Part shown: positions 1-8,861 of the stretch, one piece after another
Numbering within the stretch: position 1 is the first letter of the stretch
Layout of the letters: the number at the start of each line of letters is the position of its first letter
Origin: Microbacterium telephonicum
Lineage (GTDB): Bacteria; Actinomycetota; Actinomycetes; Actinomycetales; Microbacteriaceae
Length of the DNA stretch: 64,000 nucleotides
Assembly (NCBI RefSeq): GCF_003651225.1
Contig: NZ_RCDB01000002.1
Span: 186,001-250,000 of the forward strand
Reading direction: 5' to 3'
The notes under the pieces: generated by a model
Seen by the model: only the letters and a program-made list of their open reading frames with translations
Told to the model about the DNA's origin: nothing
Database searches by the model: none
Position numbers and translations under genes: made by a program

Positions 1-634
1 TGTCGAGGGGGGCGTGGCTGGTCTCGCCGAGGTTCTGGATCCACTTGACCCCGACCGCGAGGGCGAGGACGGCGATCGGCAGGACGATCGCGAAGATCCA
101 GCGCCAGCTGAGGTTGTCGAGCACGAGGCCCGACATCGTCGGCCCGATCGCGGGGGCGAGCGAGATGACGACGCTCACGCGGCCCATCATCCGACCGCGC
201 AGGTGCGCGGGGACCACCGTCATGAGGGTCGTCATCAGCAGCGGCATCATGACCGCGGTGCCGGATGCCTGCACGACGCGGCCGACGAGCAGCACCTCGA
301 AGCCCGGAGCGACGAGCGCGATGAGGGTGCCGGTGGAGAACAGTCCCATCGCGGTGGCGAACATCGCACGCGTCGAGAAGCGGCGCAGCAGGAACCCGGT
401 GGTGGGGATGACGACGGCCATCGTCAGCATGAACGCGGTGGTGAGCCACTGCGCGGTGACCTCGGTGATGTCGAGGTCGTGCACGAGGTGGGGGATCGCG
501 ACGCCCATCGTCGTCTCGTTGAGGATCGCGACGAATGCGGCGGCGAGCAGCAGCCAGATGACCCGGTTCTCCTTCGCGCCCACGGTGGTGGGCGGCGTGG
601 CCGGAACGGTGCGGACGGTGTCGGTGGTAGCCAA
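1..634 (-). CDS. DHA2-type MFS drug exporter, N-terminal part
   Basis: Membrane antiporter of the 14-helix DHA2 drug:H+ family, by similarity of its helices. The visible 211 residues start at a TTG (RC of 632-634) preceded by a GAGGAG ribosome site. They show about six hydrophobic segments, the first near residue 26 (WLLLAAAFVAILNETTMGVA), then an R-V-V-Q-A-S-G helix 4 motif, a G-P-x-x-S-G motif C-like turn near residue 165 and the WRWIF loop usual in DHA2 proteins. The C-terminal half lies outside the window, before base 1. It is divergent from the ABC exporter at 747, which may share its regulation. Substrate cannot be read from sequence. Confidence 0.85.
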   Translation of the reverse strand, partial: MATTDTVRTVPATPPTTVGAKENRVIWLLLAAAFVAILNETTMGVAIPHLVHDLDITEVTAQWLTTAFMLTMAVVIPTTGFLLRRFSTRAMFATAMGLFSTGTLIALVAPGFEVLLVGRVVQASGTAVMMPLLMTTLMTVVPAHLRGRMMGRVSVVISLAPAIGPTMSGLVLDNLSWRWIFAIVLPIAVLALAVGVKWIQNLGETSHAPLD

Positions 635-746
635 AGGGGGACTCCTCGTGGATGAGCGCGGGAAGTCGACCCGAGAGCCGGGACGAACTCTCACCCTAAC
701 GGCGCGGTCCGACACGGCATTCCCGATCCGGTGACACGATTTGGTC

Positions 747-2651
747 ATGAGTATGGGTGGGCCAGGCGGCGGACATCCCGGCGGGCGACCCGGGTTCCGC
801 GGCGTGGACGAGGCGGCGCAGCGTCGGCAGAACGCCGATGCCCCCCACATCGAGGGACTGGGACGCCGAGTGGTGGCGCTCTTCCGCCCCTACACGGGTC
901 GCCTCGTCGTCACCGGCGCGCTGGTCGTGCTGGGCGCGGCGATCGCGGTCATCCCGCCGCTGATCGTGCAGCGCATCTTCGACGAGGCGCTCTTCCCGGT
1001 CGACGGTGGCGCCCCCGACCTGCCCTTGCTGGCACAGCTCGTCGCGGCCACCATCGGGCTGTACCTGCTGTCGGCGGCCATCGGGGTCGTGCAGACCTGG
1101 CTGACCTCGACGGTGGGCAACCGGGTGACCGGAGATCTGCGGGTGCGGCTGTTCGAACACCTGCAGTCGATGGAACTCGCCTTCTTCACCCGCACCAAGA
1201 CGGGTGTCATCCAATCGCGCCTCCAGAACGACGTGGGCGCGGTGTCGGGTGTGCTCACGAACACGCTCACCAGCATCCTGGGCAACGCCGTGACGGTCGT
1301 CTCGGCGCTGGTGGCCATGATCATCATCGACTGGCGGCTGACGCTCATCTCGGTCGCCCTCATGCCCGTGCTGGTGCTCGTGCAGCGGCGCGTCGGTCAG
1401 GTGCGCGCGCGGATCGCCGGGCAGACGCAGGAGTCGCTGTCGGAGCTCACCTCGATCACGCAGGAGACCCTGAGCGTGTCCGGCGTGCTCCTGTCGAAGG
1501 CGTTCAACCGGCAGGGCGCAGAATCGGCGCGATACCAGGACGAGAACCGCAACCAGGTCGCCCTGCAGATCAAACGCGCCATGAGCGGTCAGGGATTCTT
1601 CGCCGTCGTGCAGGTGATCATGGCGTCGGTCCCGGCACTCATCTACCTCGTCGCGGGGTGGCTCATCGGCGCCGGCACCGACGCGATCACCGCGGGGACG
1701 ATCGTCGCGTTCACGACCGTGCAGGCGCGGCTGCTGCAGCCGCTCATGGGGCTGCTGCGCGTCTCGCTCGACCTGCAGACCTCGGCGGCGATCTTCGCGC
1801 GCATCTTCGAGTACCTCGATCTGCGACCCGCGATCGCCGACCCCCCGCGCGCCGCCCGGGTGGACGACGCTCCCGGTCCCGTCGGACGCATCGAGTTCCG
1901 CGATGTCGTCTTCCGGTATCCGGATGCCGCGCCCTCGACGCGGCCGTCGCTGGACGGCGTGTCCTTCGTCGCCGAGCCGGGTCAGCACGTCGCGTTCGTC
2001 GGTCCCTCGGGGGCGGGGAAGACCACCGTGCTCTATCTCGCGCCGCGCCTGTACGAGGCGACCGGCGGCACGGTTCTGTTCGCCGGCGCCGACGTACGCG
2101 AGCTCGCGGCAGACTCGATCATCGAGCAGATCGGGATCGTGTCGCAGGAGACCTACCTGTTCCACGCCTCGATCGCCGAGAATCTGCGCTACGCAAAGCC
2201 CGATGCCACGGATGCCGAGCTCGTCTCCGCGTGCACGGCGGCGAACATCCACCACGTGATCACGTCGTTCGCGCGCGGCTACGACACCGTCGTCGGCGAA
2301 CGCGGGTACCGGCTGTCGGGCGGCGAGAAGCAGCGCATCGCGATCGCGCGGGTGCTGCTCAAAGACCCGCCGGTGCTGCTGCTGGACGAGGCCACCAGCG
2401 CCCTCGACACCGTCTCGGAGCGGGTCGTGCAGGAGGCGCTGGACGCCGCCGCGCGAGGGCGCACGACGCTCACCGTCGCGCACCGGCTCTCGACGGTCGT
2501 CGGCGCCGACGTCATCCACGTCGTCGAGGCGGGGCGCATCGTCGAATCCGGCGCCCACCTCGAACTGCTCGCGGCGGGAGGCCTCTACGCCCAGCTGGCC
2601 GCCGAGCAGATCGCCGCGGCGCGGATCGAGCAGTTCGAGGAGGACGCCTGA
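747..2651 (+). CDS. ABC exporter half-transporter (TMD-NBD)
   Basis: ATP-driven exporter of the MsbA/MdlB-like type that works as a homo- or heterodimer in the cytoplasmic membrane. The 634 residues hold six membrane helices at about 50-340 and a nucleotide-binding domain at about 370-620. The domain shows Walker A GPSGAGKTT (about 419), signature LSGGEKQR (about 523), Walker B VLLLDEATSALD and switch histidine in AHRLST. The N-terminus is glycine-rich (MGGPGGGHPGG). The ATG at 747 was chosen over a TTG at 741. There is no good ribosome site; a CACGAT box ends 6 bases before the ATG, so the mRNA may be leaderless. No partner half-transporter lies next to it. Drug, lipid or peptide could be the substrate. 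Confidence 0.9.
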   Translation: MSMGGPGGGHPGGRPGFRGVDEAAQRRQNADAPHIEGLGRRVVALFRPYTGRLVVTGALVVLGAAIAVIPPLIVQRIFDEALFPVDGGAPDLPLLAQLVAATIGLYLLSAAIGVVQTWLTSTVGNRVTGDLRVRLFEHLQSMELAFFTRTKTGVIQSRLQNDVGAVSGVLTNTLTSILGNAVTVVSALVAMIIIDWRLTLISVALMPVLVLVQRRVGQVRARIAGQTQESLSELTSITQETLSVSGVLLSKAFNRQGAESARYQDENRNQVALQIKRAMSGQGFFAVVQVIMASVPALIYLVAGWLIGAGTDAITAGTIVAFTTVQARLLQPLMGLLRVSLDLQTSAAIFARIFEYLDLRPAIADPPRAARVDDAPGPVGRIEFRDVVFRYPDAAPSTRPSLDGVSFVAEPGQHVAFVGPSGAGKTTVLYLAPRLYEATGGTVLFAGADVRELAADSIIEQIGIVSQETYLFHASIAENLRYAKPDATDAELVSACTAANIHHVITSFARGYDTVVGERGYRLSGGEKQRIAIARVLLKDPPVLLLDEATSALDTVSERVVQEALDAAARGRTTLTVAHRLSTVVGADVIHVVEAGRIVESGAHLELLAAGGLYAQLAAEQIAAARIEQFEEDA

Positions 2652-2655
2652 GGAA

Positions 2656-2683
2656 CTCCCCGCGGCTCAGCAGGCTCGGGGAG
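2656..2683 (+). terminator. weak hairpin after ABC exporter gene
   Basis: CTCCCCG (2656-2662) pairs with CGGGGAG (2677-2683), starting 4 bases after the exporter stop codon. There is no T-run, so a terminator role is only possible. Confidence 0.3.
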
Positions 2684-2695
2684 ACTCAGCGAGGC

Positions 2696-2902
2696 TCAGG
2701 AGCGCTCGGCGTCCGGCCAGTCCTCGGAGCCGATCGCGTCGGTCGGCTCCGGCGTCGGCTCATCCTCCTCGACGGCCTTCGGCGTCGGCGAGACGAGGTC
2801 CTGCGTGGACTGCTCCTGCAGCTCGTCGATCTCCTCGCGCAGCTCGCCGAGGTCGGGCCCGTCGGGCGTGGCGGGCAGCGGCGTTGCGGATGCATCGGTC
2901 AT
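2696..2902 (-). CDS. small acidic hypothetical protein
   Basis: A 68-residue protein rich in Asp, Glu, Pro and Thr with no membrane segment. Residues about 20-32 (LGELREEIDELQEQ) look like a short amphipathic helix or coiled coil, and the rest looks disordered. It lies 62 bases after the glycosyltransferase stop, in the same direction, so it is probably the last gene of the nad operon transcript. Several alternative frames overlap it; the ATG start and acidic composition make this frame the best choice. Function is unknown. Confidence 0.55.
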   Translation of the reverse strand: MTDASATPLPATPDGPDLGELREEIDELQEQSTQDLVSPTPKAVEEDEPTPEPTDAIGSEDWPDAERS

Positions 2903-2964
2903 GGGCGCCAGCATAGGCGTCGTCGCCGTCGCGGTCACCCGCGGGCCTCGACGGCGTGCCGCGT

Positions 2965-3927
2965 TCACCAGAGTCGAGCGGCAGAGAGCAACGGGGCCGA
3001 ATCGGAGTCGAGCACGATCTCCTCGTCCTCCGCACGCGCGGCGAGGTCGCGCACGAAGGCGCCGAGCGCGCGACGGTACGCGTCGTCGCGATGGCCCTGC
3101 GCGATGCGCACGAGCGGTGGCACGTCCATGTCGAGGATCAGCCGCACCCGGGAACGCGCGGCGGCCGCGTGCCCCGCGGCGTCGAGCACGGCGATGCCGC
3201 CTCGCATCGCCTCGAGGTAGTCGGCGAGTACGGGCACGGCATCCTTGTGCTGGGTGATCGAAGAGCCGTCGGCGCGTTCGCGCCAGTGCACCACGACGTC
3301 GGGCACGACGTCGATGCCGCGCGCCAGCGTGTAGAGGCGCTGCGCGACGAGCTGGTCCTCGTACAGCTTCCCCTCGGGGAAGCGCACCTCCGCCCGACGC
3401 CACAGCTCGATGCGGCTCACCTTCGACCACGCGACGATGTTGCCCGAGACGTCGGGGTGAGCGGTCAGGTCGGTGCCGGCCCGGGGCGGGGCGGTCGCGG
3501 CGCTCACCCACGGCTGCACGATCCCCGGCGTGTATCCGCCGTCGGCATCGGGCCGAAGCCGGACGTACGCGCCGACGGCGATGTCGCTTCCCGACGCGTC
3601 GAGGGCACCGACGAGGCGCTCGAGCGCCGACGGCGTCATGACGTCGTCGGCGTCGAGGAATCCGACGAAGGGCGTCTGCACGAGGTCGAGACCCGCGTTT
3701 CGGGCGGCGCCCAGACCGCGGGGGATGTCGTGACGCACGAGCGAGAAGCGCGGGTCGGTGGCCGTGGCATCCGCGAAGATCGCCGTCGTCGCGTCGGTGG
3801 AACCGTCGTCGACGAGCACGGCGCACCAGGAGTCGAGGGTCTGCGCGCGCAGCGACGCGAGCGCCTCGGCGGCGAACTCGCCGACATCGCGCCCCGGGAC
3901 GATGACGGTGACGACCGGCGTGCTCAC
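2965..3927 (-). CDS. family 2 glycosyltransferase
   Basis: GT-A fold sugar transferase of 320 residues acting in the cytoplasm on an unknown acceptor. The N-terminus has the beta strand VVTVIVPGRDV, then LVDDGSTDAT near residue 41 (nucleotide binding) and FLDADD near residue 93 (the metal-binding DXD-type motif). It starts at a GTG whose GTGA overlaps the stop of the upstream cysteine desulfurase gene, so it is translationally coupled to the NAD operon. No sugar-nucleotide or wall-polymer genes adjoin it, so its presence here may reflect transcription convenience only. No membrane anchor is visible. Confidence 0.85.
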   Translation of the reverse strand: MSTPVVTVIVPGRDVGEFAAEALASLRAQTLDSWCAVLVDDGSTDATTAIFADATATDPRFSLVRHDIPRGLGAARNAGLDLVQTPFVGFLDADDVMTPSALERLVGALDASGSDIAVGAYVRLRPDADGGYTPGIVQPWVSAATAPPRAGTDLTAHPDVSGNIVAWSKVSRIELWRRAEVRFPEGKLYEDQLVAQRLYTLARGIDVVPDVVVHWRERADGSSITQHKDAVPVLADYLEAMRGGIAVLDAAGHAAAARSRVRLILDMDVPPLVRIAQGHRDDAYRRALGAFVRDLAARAEDEEIVLDSDSAPLLSAARLW

Positions 3928-5060
3928 CCGGTCGATCGTACTGCCGTGACGGATGCGGCGACCGCCGCGGCGAGCTGCGCCGGATCCGGCGACCCGCCGT
4001 GGCCGAACGTGAAGCGCACCGCGGTGAGGGCGACATCCGGGGCGACGCCGCACGCGAGCAGCACGTGCGACGGGTCGCTGTCGCCGGCTGCGCACGCCGA
4101 GCCGCTCGACGAGACGACGCCGCGGCGCTCGAGTTCGAGCAGCACGGCCTCGCCCGACGTTCCGGTGAACGTGAAGCTCGCCGTGCCCGGCAGCCGGTGC
4201 ACCGGGTCGCCGGTCAGGCGCGCGTCCGGGACGGTGGCGAGCACGGCGTCGATGAACGCCGTCGTCACAGCGCCGACGCGCGCGGCGTCGGCGGAACGTT
4301 CCGCCTCGGCGAGTTCCAGGGCGGTGGCGAATCCGACGGCGCCGGCGACGTCCTCCGTGCCCGAGCGCCGTCCGCGTTCCTGACCGCCGCCGTGCAGCAG
4401 CGGCTCGAGCGGGATCCTGCCGCGCACGGCGAGCACTCCGGTGCCCTGCGGCGCCCCGATCTTGTGTCCCGCGATCGAGAGCGCGTCGGCGCCGGTGCCG
4501 GACAGTGCCAGCCAGCCGGCCGCCTGCACCGCGTCGAGGTGCAGCGGCACGCGTGCGGTGGCGGCGGCGATCGCGCCGACGTCCTGCACGGTGCCGATCT
4601 CGTTGTTGGCGTACCCGATGCTCACGAGCGCGGTGTCGGGCCGCAGCGCCGCGGCGACGGCATCCGGGTCGATGCGGCCGGTCGACGAGACCGCCAGGCG
4701 GGTGACCTGCACGCCGTGGACGCGTTCGAGGTACGCGCACGACGCCAGCACGGCCTCGTGCTCGATCATCGACGTGATGACATGGCCGGGGATGCCGGAG
4801 CGCAGTGCCGCGGCGATCGTGATGCCCTTGATCGCGAGGTTGTCGGCCTCGGTGCCGCCCGAGGTGAACACGATGTCGCCGGCCCGCATGCCCACGAACG
4901 CGGCGACGCGGGCGCGCGCGTCGGCCAGCGCTCCGGCTGCCCGCTCGCCGACGGTGTGGTGGCTCGACGGGTTGCCGAAGCGGTCGGACAGGTGCGGCAG
5001 CATCGCCTGCAGCACCTCGGGGCGCACCGGTGTCGTCGCGGCGTGATCGAGGTAGAGCAT
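3924..5060 (-). CDS. cysteine desulfurase (NifS/IscS type)
   Basis: PLP enzyme that takes sulfur from cysteine for Fe-S cluster assembly. The 378 residues show YLDHAATTPVR at the N-terminus, the cofactor histidine in MIEHEAVL, the PLP lysine in SIAGHKIGAPQGTG and the sulfur-accepting cysteine in SSGSACAAGDSDPSH. The long Cys loop marks it as group I. It starts at an ATG that shares one base with the nadC stop codon; a GTG three bases upstream is an alternative. Because it sits in the NAD operon, the simplest role is building the 4Fe-4S cluster of NadA, as proposed for the nifS gene next to nadB in Bacillus. No scaffold gene accompanies it here. Confidence 0.93.
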   Translation of the reverse strand: MLYLDHAATTPVRPEVLQAMLPHLSDRFGNPSSHHTVGERAAGALADARARVAAFVGMRAGDIVFTSGGTEADNLAIKGITIAAALRSGIPGHVITSMIEHEAVLASCAYLERVHGVQVTRLAVSSTGRIDPDAVAAALRPDTALVSIGYANNEIGTVQDVGAIAAATARVPLHLDAVQAAGWLALSGTGADALSIAGHKIGAPQGTGVLAVRGRIPLEPLLHGGGQERGRRSGTEDVAGAVGFATALELAEAERSADAARVGAVTTAFIDAVLATVPDARLTGDPVHRLPGTASFTFTGTSGEAVLLELERRGVVSSSGSACAAGDSDPSHVLLACGVAPDVALTAVRFTFGHGGSPDPAQLAAAVAASVTAVRSTG

Positions 5061-5914
5061 CACACCTCGATGCGCACGTCCAGCCCGAGATCCAGGGCCG
5101 GCGCGGAGTGGGTGAGGGCGCCGACCGAGATGACGTCGACGCCGGTCTCGGCGATCGCGCGGACGCTCGTCAGGTCGACGCCGCCGGATGCCTCGATCTG
5201 CGCGCGCCCGGCGATCTTCTCGACGCCCGCGCGCAGGTGCTCGAGCGTGAAGTTGTCGAGCATGATCGTGTCGACCCCGGCCGCCAGCACCGCCTCGATC
5301 TGGTCGAGATGATCGACCTCGACCTCGACGTGCGCGGTGTGGGGGAGTCGGGCAATCGCGCCCTGCAGGGCCTGCGTCACCGGCGCGCCGCCCGCGGTGA
5401 GCACCGCGAGGTGGTTGTCCTTGGCCATGACGGCGTCCGACAGGGAGAAGCGGTGGTTGTGGCCGCCGCCGCAGCGCACCGCGTGACGCTCGAACGCGCG
5501 CAGCCCCGGTGTGGTCTTGCGGGTGTCGGCGATCCGCGCGCCGGTGTGCGCGACCTGCTCCACGTAGCGCGCCGTCAGCGTCGCGATGCCCGACATCCGC
5601 TGCACGAAGTTCAGGGCGACCCGCTCACCCGTCAGCACCCCGCGGGCGGGTCCGGTCACCGTGGCCAGCACGTCACCGACGTCGAACGCCGCGCCGTCGG
5701 CGACGGTCTGCGTCACGTGCACCGCCGGGTCGGTGAGGGTGAACGCGGCGGCGAACACGGCGCCGCCGCTGAAGACCCCGGGCTCCCGGGCGATCAGATC
5801 CGCCGTCGCGACGGCATCCGCGGGGATGAGCGACGAGCTGGTGAGATCGCCCCAGGGCGCATCTTCCTCGAGCGCGGCCTGCACGACGCGGGAGATGTGG
5901 GCGGCGGTGAGCAT
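5060..5914 (-). CDS. nadC: nicotinate-nucleotide pyrophosphorylase (carboxylating)
   Basis: Quinolinate phosphoribosyltransferase: quinolinate plus PRPP gives nicotinate mononucleotide, CO2 and pyrophosphate, the third step of de novo NAD synthesis. The 284 residues match family length. Visible signatures are EDAPWGDLTSSSL near the start, LNFVQRMSGIATLT, the active-site stretch IADTRKTTPGLR, CGGGHNHRFSLSDA with AKDNH, EVEVDH and the C-terminal EASGGVDL. The ATG at 5914 overlaps the nadB stop by one base. Confidence 0.96.
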   Translation of the reverse strand: MLTAAHISRVVQAALEEDAPWGDLTSSSLIPADAVATADLIAREPGVFSGGAVFAAAFTLTDPAVHVTQTVADGAAFDVGDVLATVTGPARGVLTGERVALNFVQRMSGIATLTARYVEQVAHTGARIADTRKTTPGLRAFERHAVRCGGGHNHRFSLSDAVMAKDNHLAVLTAGGAPVTQALQGAIARLPHTAHVEVEVDHLDQIEAVLAAGVDTIMLDNFTLEHLRAGVEKIAGRAQIEASGGVDLTSVRAIAETGVDVISVGALTHSAPALDLGLDVRIEV

Positions 5915-7536
5915 CAGGCGACCTCCTGCTGTTCGGAACTCCGGAGATCCGCGCGATCGCGGCGACCGGAAGCGTTTTCGAGCGGCGACACGGCGTGGAT
6001 CTCCGGAGTTGTGGACGAGGCGGCGGCGTCGCGCCGGAAGTGCGCGCCGACCGACTCGGTGCGGGCGAGGGCGGCGGCGACGACCGCGCGGGCAACGACG
6101 AGCAGGTTCGCGTCCTCCCGGGCGGCGGCATCCGTCGGTTCCGGCATCGCCCGGCCGTCGAGCACGCGCGCCGCGTGCGCGAGCCCCGCCGCATCGCGCT
6201 CGACACCCGCGCACTCCCACATGAGCTGCTGCAGCTCCGCGCGGCGCATCGGTGCGCGAGGGGTCGCGACACGCGATGCGTCCGCGGCGGGCGCCGCGTG
6301 TTGCGACCCCTCGCGGACGGGAAGGCCGGGCGCGGGTGCGGATGCCGGGGCCGACGCGGCGGCTCGGCCGGCACGGGCGCCGAAGACGGCGCCCTCCAGC
6401 AGCGAGTTCGAGGCCAGGCGGTTCGCGCCGTGCACGCCGGTGCGGGCGACCTCGCCGGCGGCGAACAGACCGGGGATCGACGTCCGGCCGTCGAGGTCGG
6501 TCACGACACCGCCCATGAGGTAGTGGGCCGCAGGGGTGACGGGGATGGGCTCGCGCGCCCAGTCCAGTCCGCGGGCGCGGACGGCGGCGTCGATCGTCGG
6601 GAAGCGCTCGGCGAGGAAGTCGGCCGTCGCGGCGGGAGTGGCGCGCAGTCCGGTGGCGTCGAGCAGCACGGGGCGTCCGTCCTGCGCGGCCATGGCCGTC
6701 ACGATCGCGCGGGCCACGACGTCGCGGGGCGCGAGCTCGGCATCGGGGTGCACGTCGACCATGAAGCGGTGCCCCCGCGCGTCGCGCAGCACCGCGCCCT
6801 CGCCGCGCATCGCCTCGGAGACGAGGAACGCATCACCGGCGGCGAGCACCGTCGGATGGAACTGCACGAACTCGAGGTCGGCGACCTCGGCGCCGGCCCG
6901 CAGCGCCGCGGCGATGCCGTCACCGGTCGCGACGGCGGGATTGGTCGTGTGCGCGTAGAGCTGCCCGGCGCCCCCGGTCGCGAGCACGACGGCGTCCGCC
7001 CGCACCGTGCGCAGGGCGCCGGCGACGAGCAGTTCGACCCCGACGCAGCGTCCGCCGTCCGTCAGCAGTTCGGTGAGCAGTGCGCCCTCGACGATCTCGA
7101 CGCCGTCGGTGCGGAGGCGGGCGATCAGGCCGGCCTCGATCACGGCGCCGGTCGCGTCGCCCCCCGCGTGCAGCACACGGGGGTAGGAGTGTGCGGCCTC
7201 GAGTCCGCGGACGAAGGCGCCGTCGGCGGTGCGGTCGAAGGCGACCCCCGCCGCGACGAGCTCGCGGATGCGCGCGGGACCCTCGGAGGCGAGCACGCGC
7301 ACGGCGGCAGGGTCGCCGAGGCCGGCCCCGGCCATGAGCGTGTCGCGCACGTGGTCGGCGACGCGGTCGTCGTCGAACATGACCGCGGCGACCCCGCCCT
7401 GCGCGTAGCGCGTGTTCGACTCCGCGAGCGACGCCTTCGTCACAAGGGTCACCCGCGCGCCGGCCGCCGCGGCGTGGTGGGCCGCGGTGAGCCCCGCGAT
7501 CCCGGAGCCGACGACGACCACGTGCGGCGTGGTCAC
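5914..7536 (-). CDS. nadB: L-aspartate oxidase
   Basis: FAD enzyme that oxidises L-aspartate to iminoaspartate for NadA. The 540 residues begin with the FAD motif VVVGSGIAGL, then TRYAQGGVAAV, HTTNPAVATGDG, EFVQFHPT, the active-site stretch around PAAHYLMGGV and GEVARTGVHGANRLASNSLLE. The GTG start overlaps the nadA stop (GTGA). Residues about 408-427 form an Ala/Pro/Arg linker encoded entirely by a long inverted repeat (6255-6315). The last 30 residues contain a second inverted repeat (5937-6010). Neither breaks the frame; both lie outside the catalytic core. The C-terminal Arg/Glu-rich tail is therefore probably not conserved. Confidence 0.95.
   Translation of the reverse strand: MTTPHVVVVGSGIAGLTAAHHAAAAGARVTLVTKASLAESNTRYAQGGVAAVMFDDDRVADHVRDTLMAGAGLGDPAAVRVLASEGPARIRELVAAGVAFDRTADGAFVRGLEAAHSYPRVLHAGGDATGAVIEAGLIARLRTDGVEIVEGALLTELLTDGGRCVGVELLVAGALRTVRADAVVLATGGAGQLYAHTTNPAVATGDGIAAALRAGAEVADLEFVQFHPTVLAAGDAFLVSEAMRGEGAVLRDARGHRFMVDVHPDAELAPRDVVARAIVTAMAAQDGRPVLLDATGLRATPAATADFLAERFPTIDAAVRARGLDWAREPIPVTPAAHYLMGGVVTDLDGRTSIPGLFAAGEVARTGVHGANRLASNSLLEGAVFGARAGRAAASAPASAPAPGLPVREGSQHAAPAADASRVATPRAPMRRAELQQLMWECAGVERDAAGLAHAARVLDGRAMPEPTDAAAREDANLLVVARAVVAAALARTESVGAHFRRDAAASSTTPEIHAVSPLENASGRRDRADLRSSEQQEVA
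5937..6010. repeat. palindrome overlapping 3' end of nadB
   Basis: AACTCCGGAGATCC (5937-5950) is the exact reverse complement of GGATCTCCGGAGTT (5997-6010), with 46 bases between the arms. It codes for residues about 509-534 of NadB and ends 22 bases before the nadC start codon. Confidence 0.8.
6255..6315. repeat. 21-bp-arm palindrome inside nadB
   Basis: Arms 6255-6275 and 6295-6315 are complementary over 21 bases with a single G-T pair; the core is GGGGTCGCGACACGCG on the left arm. A related palindrome lies at 32193-32255. The element is in frame with nadB and encodes a linker. Confidence 0.85.
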
Positions 7537-8846
7537 GGCCGTGCCGCCAGCATCCGCTCGAGTGCGACCCGCGCGGGGTCGGCGACGTCCGCCGGCACCG
7601 TCACCCGGTTGAGCACTGTGCCGGCGACGAGTCCCTCCAACACCCAGGCGAGGTAGCCGGGGTGGATGCGGTACATCGTCGAGCACGGGCACACGACGGG
7701 GTCGAGGCAGAATATCTCGTGCTGCGGATGCTGCGCCGCGAGCCGCTGCACGAGGTTCACCTCGGTGCCCACCGCGAACACGGTCGGCTCGGTCGTCGCG
7801 GCGATCGCGGTGCGGATGTAGTCGGTCGATCCTGCCTCGTCGGCGGCGTCCACGACGTCCATCGGGCATTCCGGGTGCACGATGACGCGGACGCCGGGGT
7901 GGTCGGCGCGGGCCTTGTCGATCTGGGCCGTCGTGAACCGGCGGTGCACCGAGCAGAAGCCGTGCCAGAGGATGACGCGGGCATCGTCGAGCGTCGCCTC
8001 GTCGGATCCGCCGAGGGGCTTGCGCGGGTTCCACATCGGCATCTGCGCGAGCGGGACCCCCATCGCCTTGGCGGTGTTGCGCCCCAGGTGCTGGTCGGGG
8101 AAGAACAGCACCCGGCGGCCGCGGGCGAACGCCCATTCCAGCACGGTGCGCGCGTTCGACGACGTGCAGACGATGCCGCCGTGACGGCCCACGAAGCCCT
8201 TGATCGCCGCGGAGGAGTTCATGTACGTCACCGGGATCACCGGCACGAGGCCGTCGGCATCCGCCTCGTCCATGTCGCCGTAGATCTCGGCCAGCTGCTC
8301 CCAGCACTCCTCGACCTCGTCGATCGAGGCCATGTCGGCCATCGAGCATCCGGCGGCGAGATTCGGGAGGATGACGGCCTGGTCGGGACGCGACAACAGG
8401 TCGGCGGTCTCGGCCATGAAGTGCACGCCGCAGAACACGATGGCCTCGGCATCCGGATGCTGCTGCGCGAACCCGGCGAGCTGGAACGAGTCGCCGGTGT
8501 GGTCGGCGTGGACGATGATCTCCTCGCGCTGATAGTGGTGGCCCATCACCACTACGCGGTCGCCGAGGGTCTGCTTCGCCGCGCGGATGCGGCGGTCGAG
8601 CTCTTCCTCGCTCGCCTCCCGGTACTCGGCGGGCAGCTCGCCCTGCCGGGGTGCACCGGTGGGGATGACGTCGCCCATCGACGATCCCGGACCGTAGCCG
8701 GGGCGGGCGTCGAATTCCCACGGGCCGGCGGCGAGGTCGGTGTTGCAGGTCTCGCCCGGGGCGGCCCCGGCGACGATCGCCTGGATGCCGTGGTCGACGG
8801 ACGGGTCGACCGGACGCGGCTGGAGCGTGAGGAGGGTGGCGGCCAT
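7533..8846 (-). CDS. nadA: quinolinate synthase
   Basis: Condenses iminoaspartate with dihydroxyacetone phosphate to quinolinate; needs a 4Fe-4S cluster. The 437 residues belong to the long actinobacterial form with an N-terminal extension of about 85 residues. Signatures are VVVMGHHYQREEI, HADHTGDSFQLA, the three cluster cysteines in VFCGVHFMAETADLL, WHGFCSVH (or the HPECP cysteine) and CPCSTMYRIHP, plus NSSAAIKG. It starts at an ATG 15 bases after the nrtR stop with an AAAGG ribosome site and overlaps nadB by GTGA. Confidence 0.96.
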   Translation of the reverse strand: MAATLLTLQPRPVDPSVDHGIQAIVAGAAPGETCNTDLAAGPWEFDARPGYGPGSSMGDVIPTGAPRQGELPAEYREASEEELDRRIRAAKQTLGDRVVVMGHHYQREEIIVHADHTGDSFQLAGFAQQHPDAEAIVFCGVHFMAETADLLSRPDQAVILPNLAAGCSMADMASIDEVEECWEQLAEIYGDMDEADADGLVPVIPVTYMNSSAAIKGFVGRHGGIVCTSSNARTVLEWAFARGRRVLFFPDQHLGRNTAKAMGVPLAQMPMWNPRKPLGGSDEATLDDARVILWHGFCSVHRRFTTAQIDKARADHPGVRVIVHPECPMDVVDAADEAGSTDYIRTAIAATTEPTVFAVGTEVNLVQRLAAQHPQHEIFCLDPVVCPCSTMYRIHPGYLAWVLEGLVAGTVLNRVTVPADVADPARVALERMLAARP

Positions 8847-8861
8847 GGTTCGCGCCTTTCG

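Noticed and set aside
14-655. Plus-strand frame over the MFS gene
   Set aside because: His/Asp/Arg-rich shadow; the minus-strand frame gives membrane helices and DHA2 motifs from a TTG start.
696-2558. Long open frame opposite the ABC exporter gene (620 residues)
   Set aside because: Arg/Asp/His-rich low-complexity translation typical of antisense shadows in GC-rich DNA; the exporter on the other strand has all family motifs.
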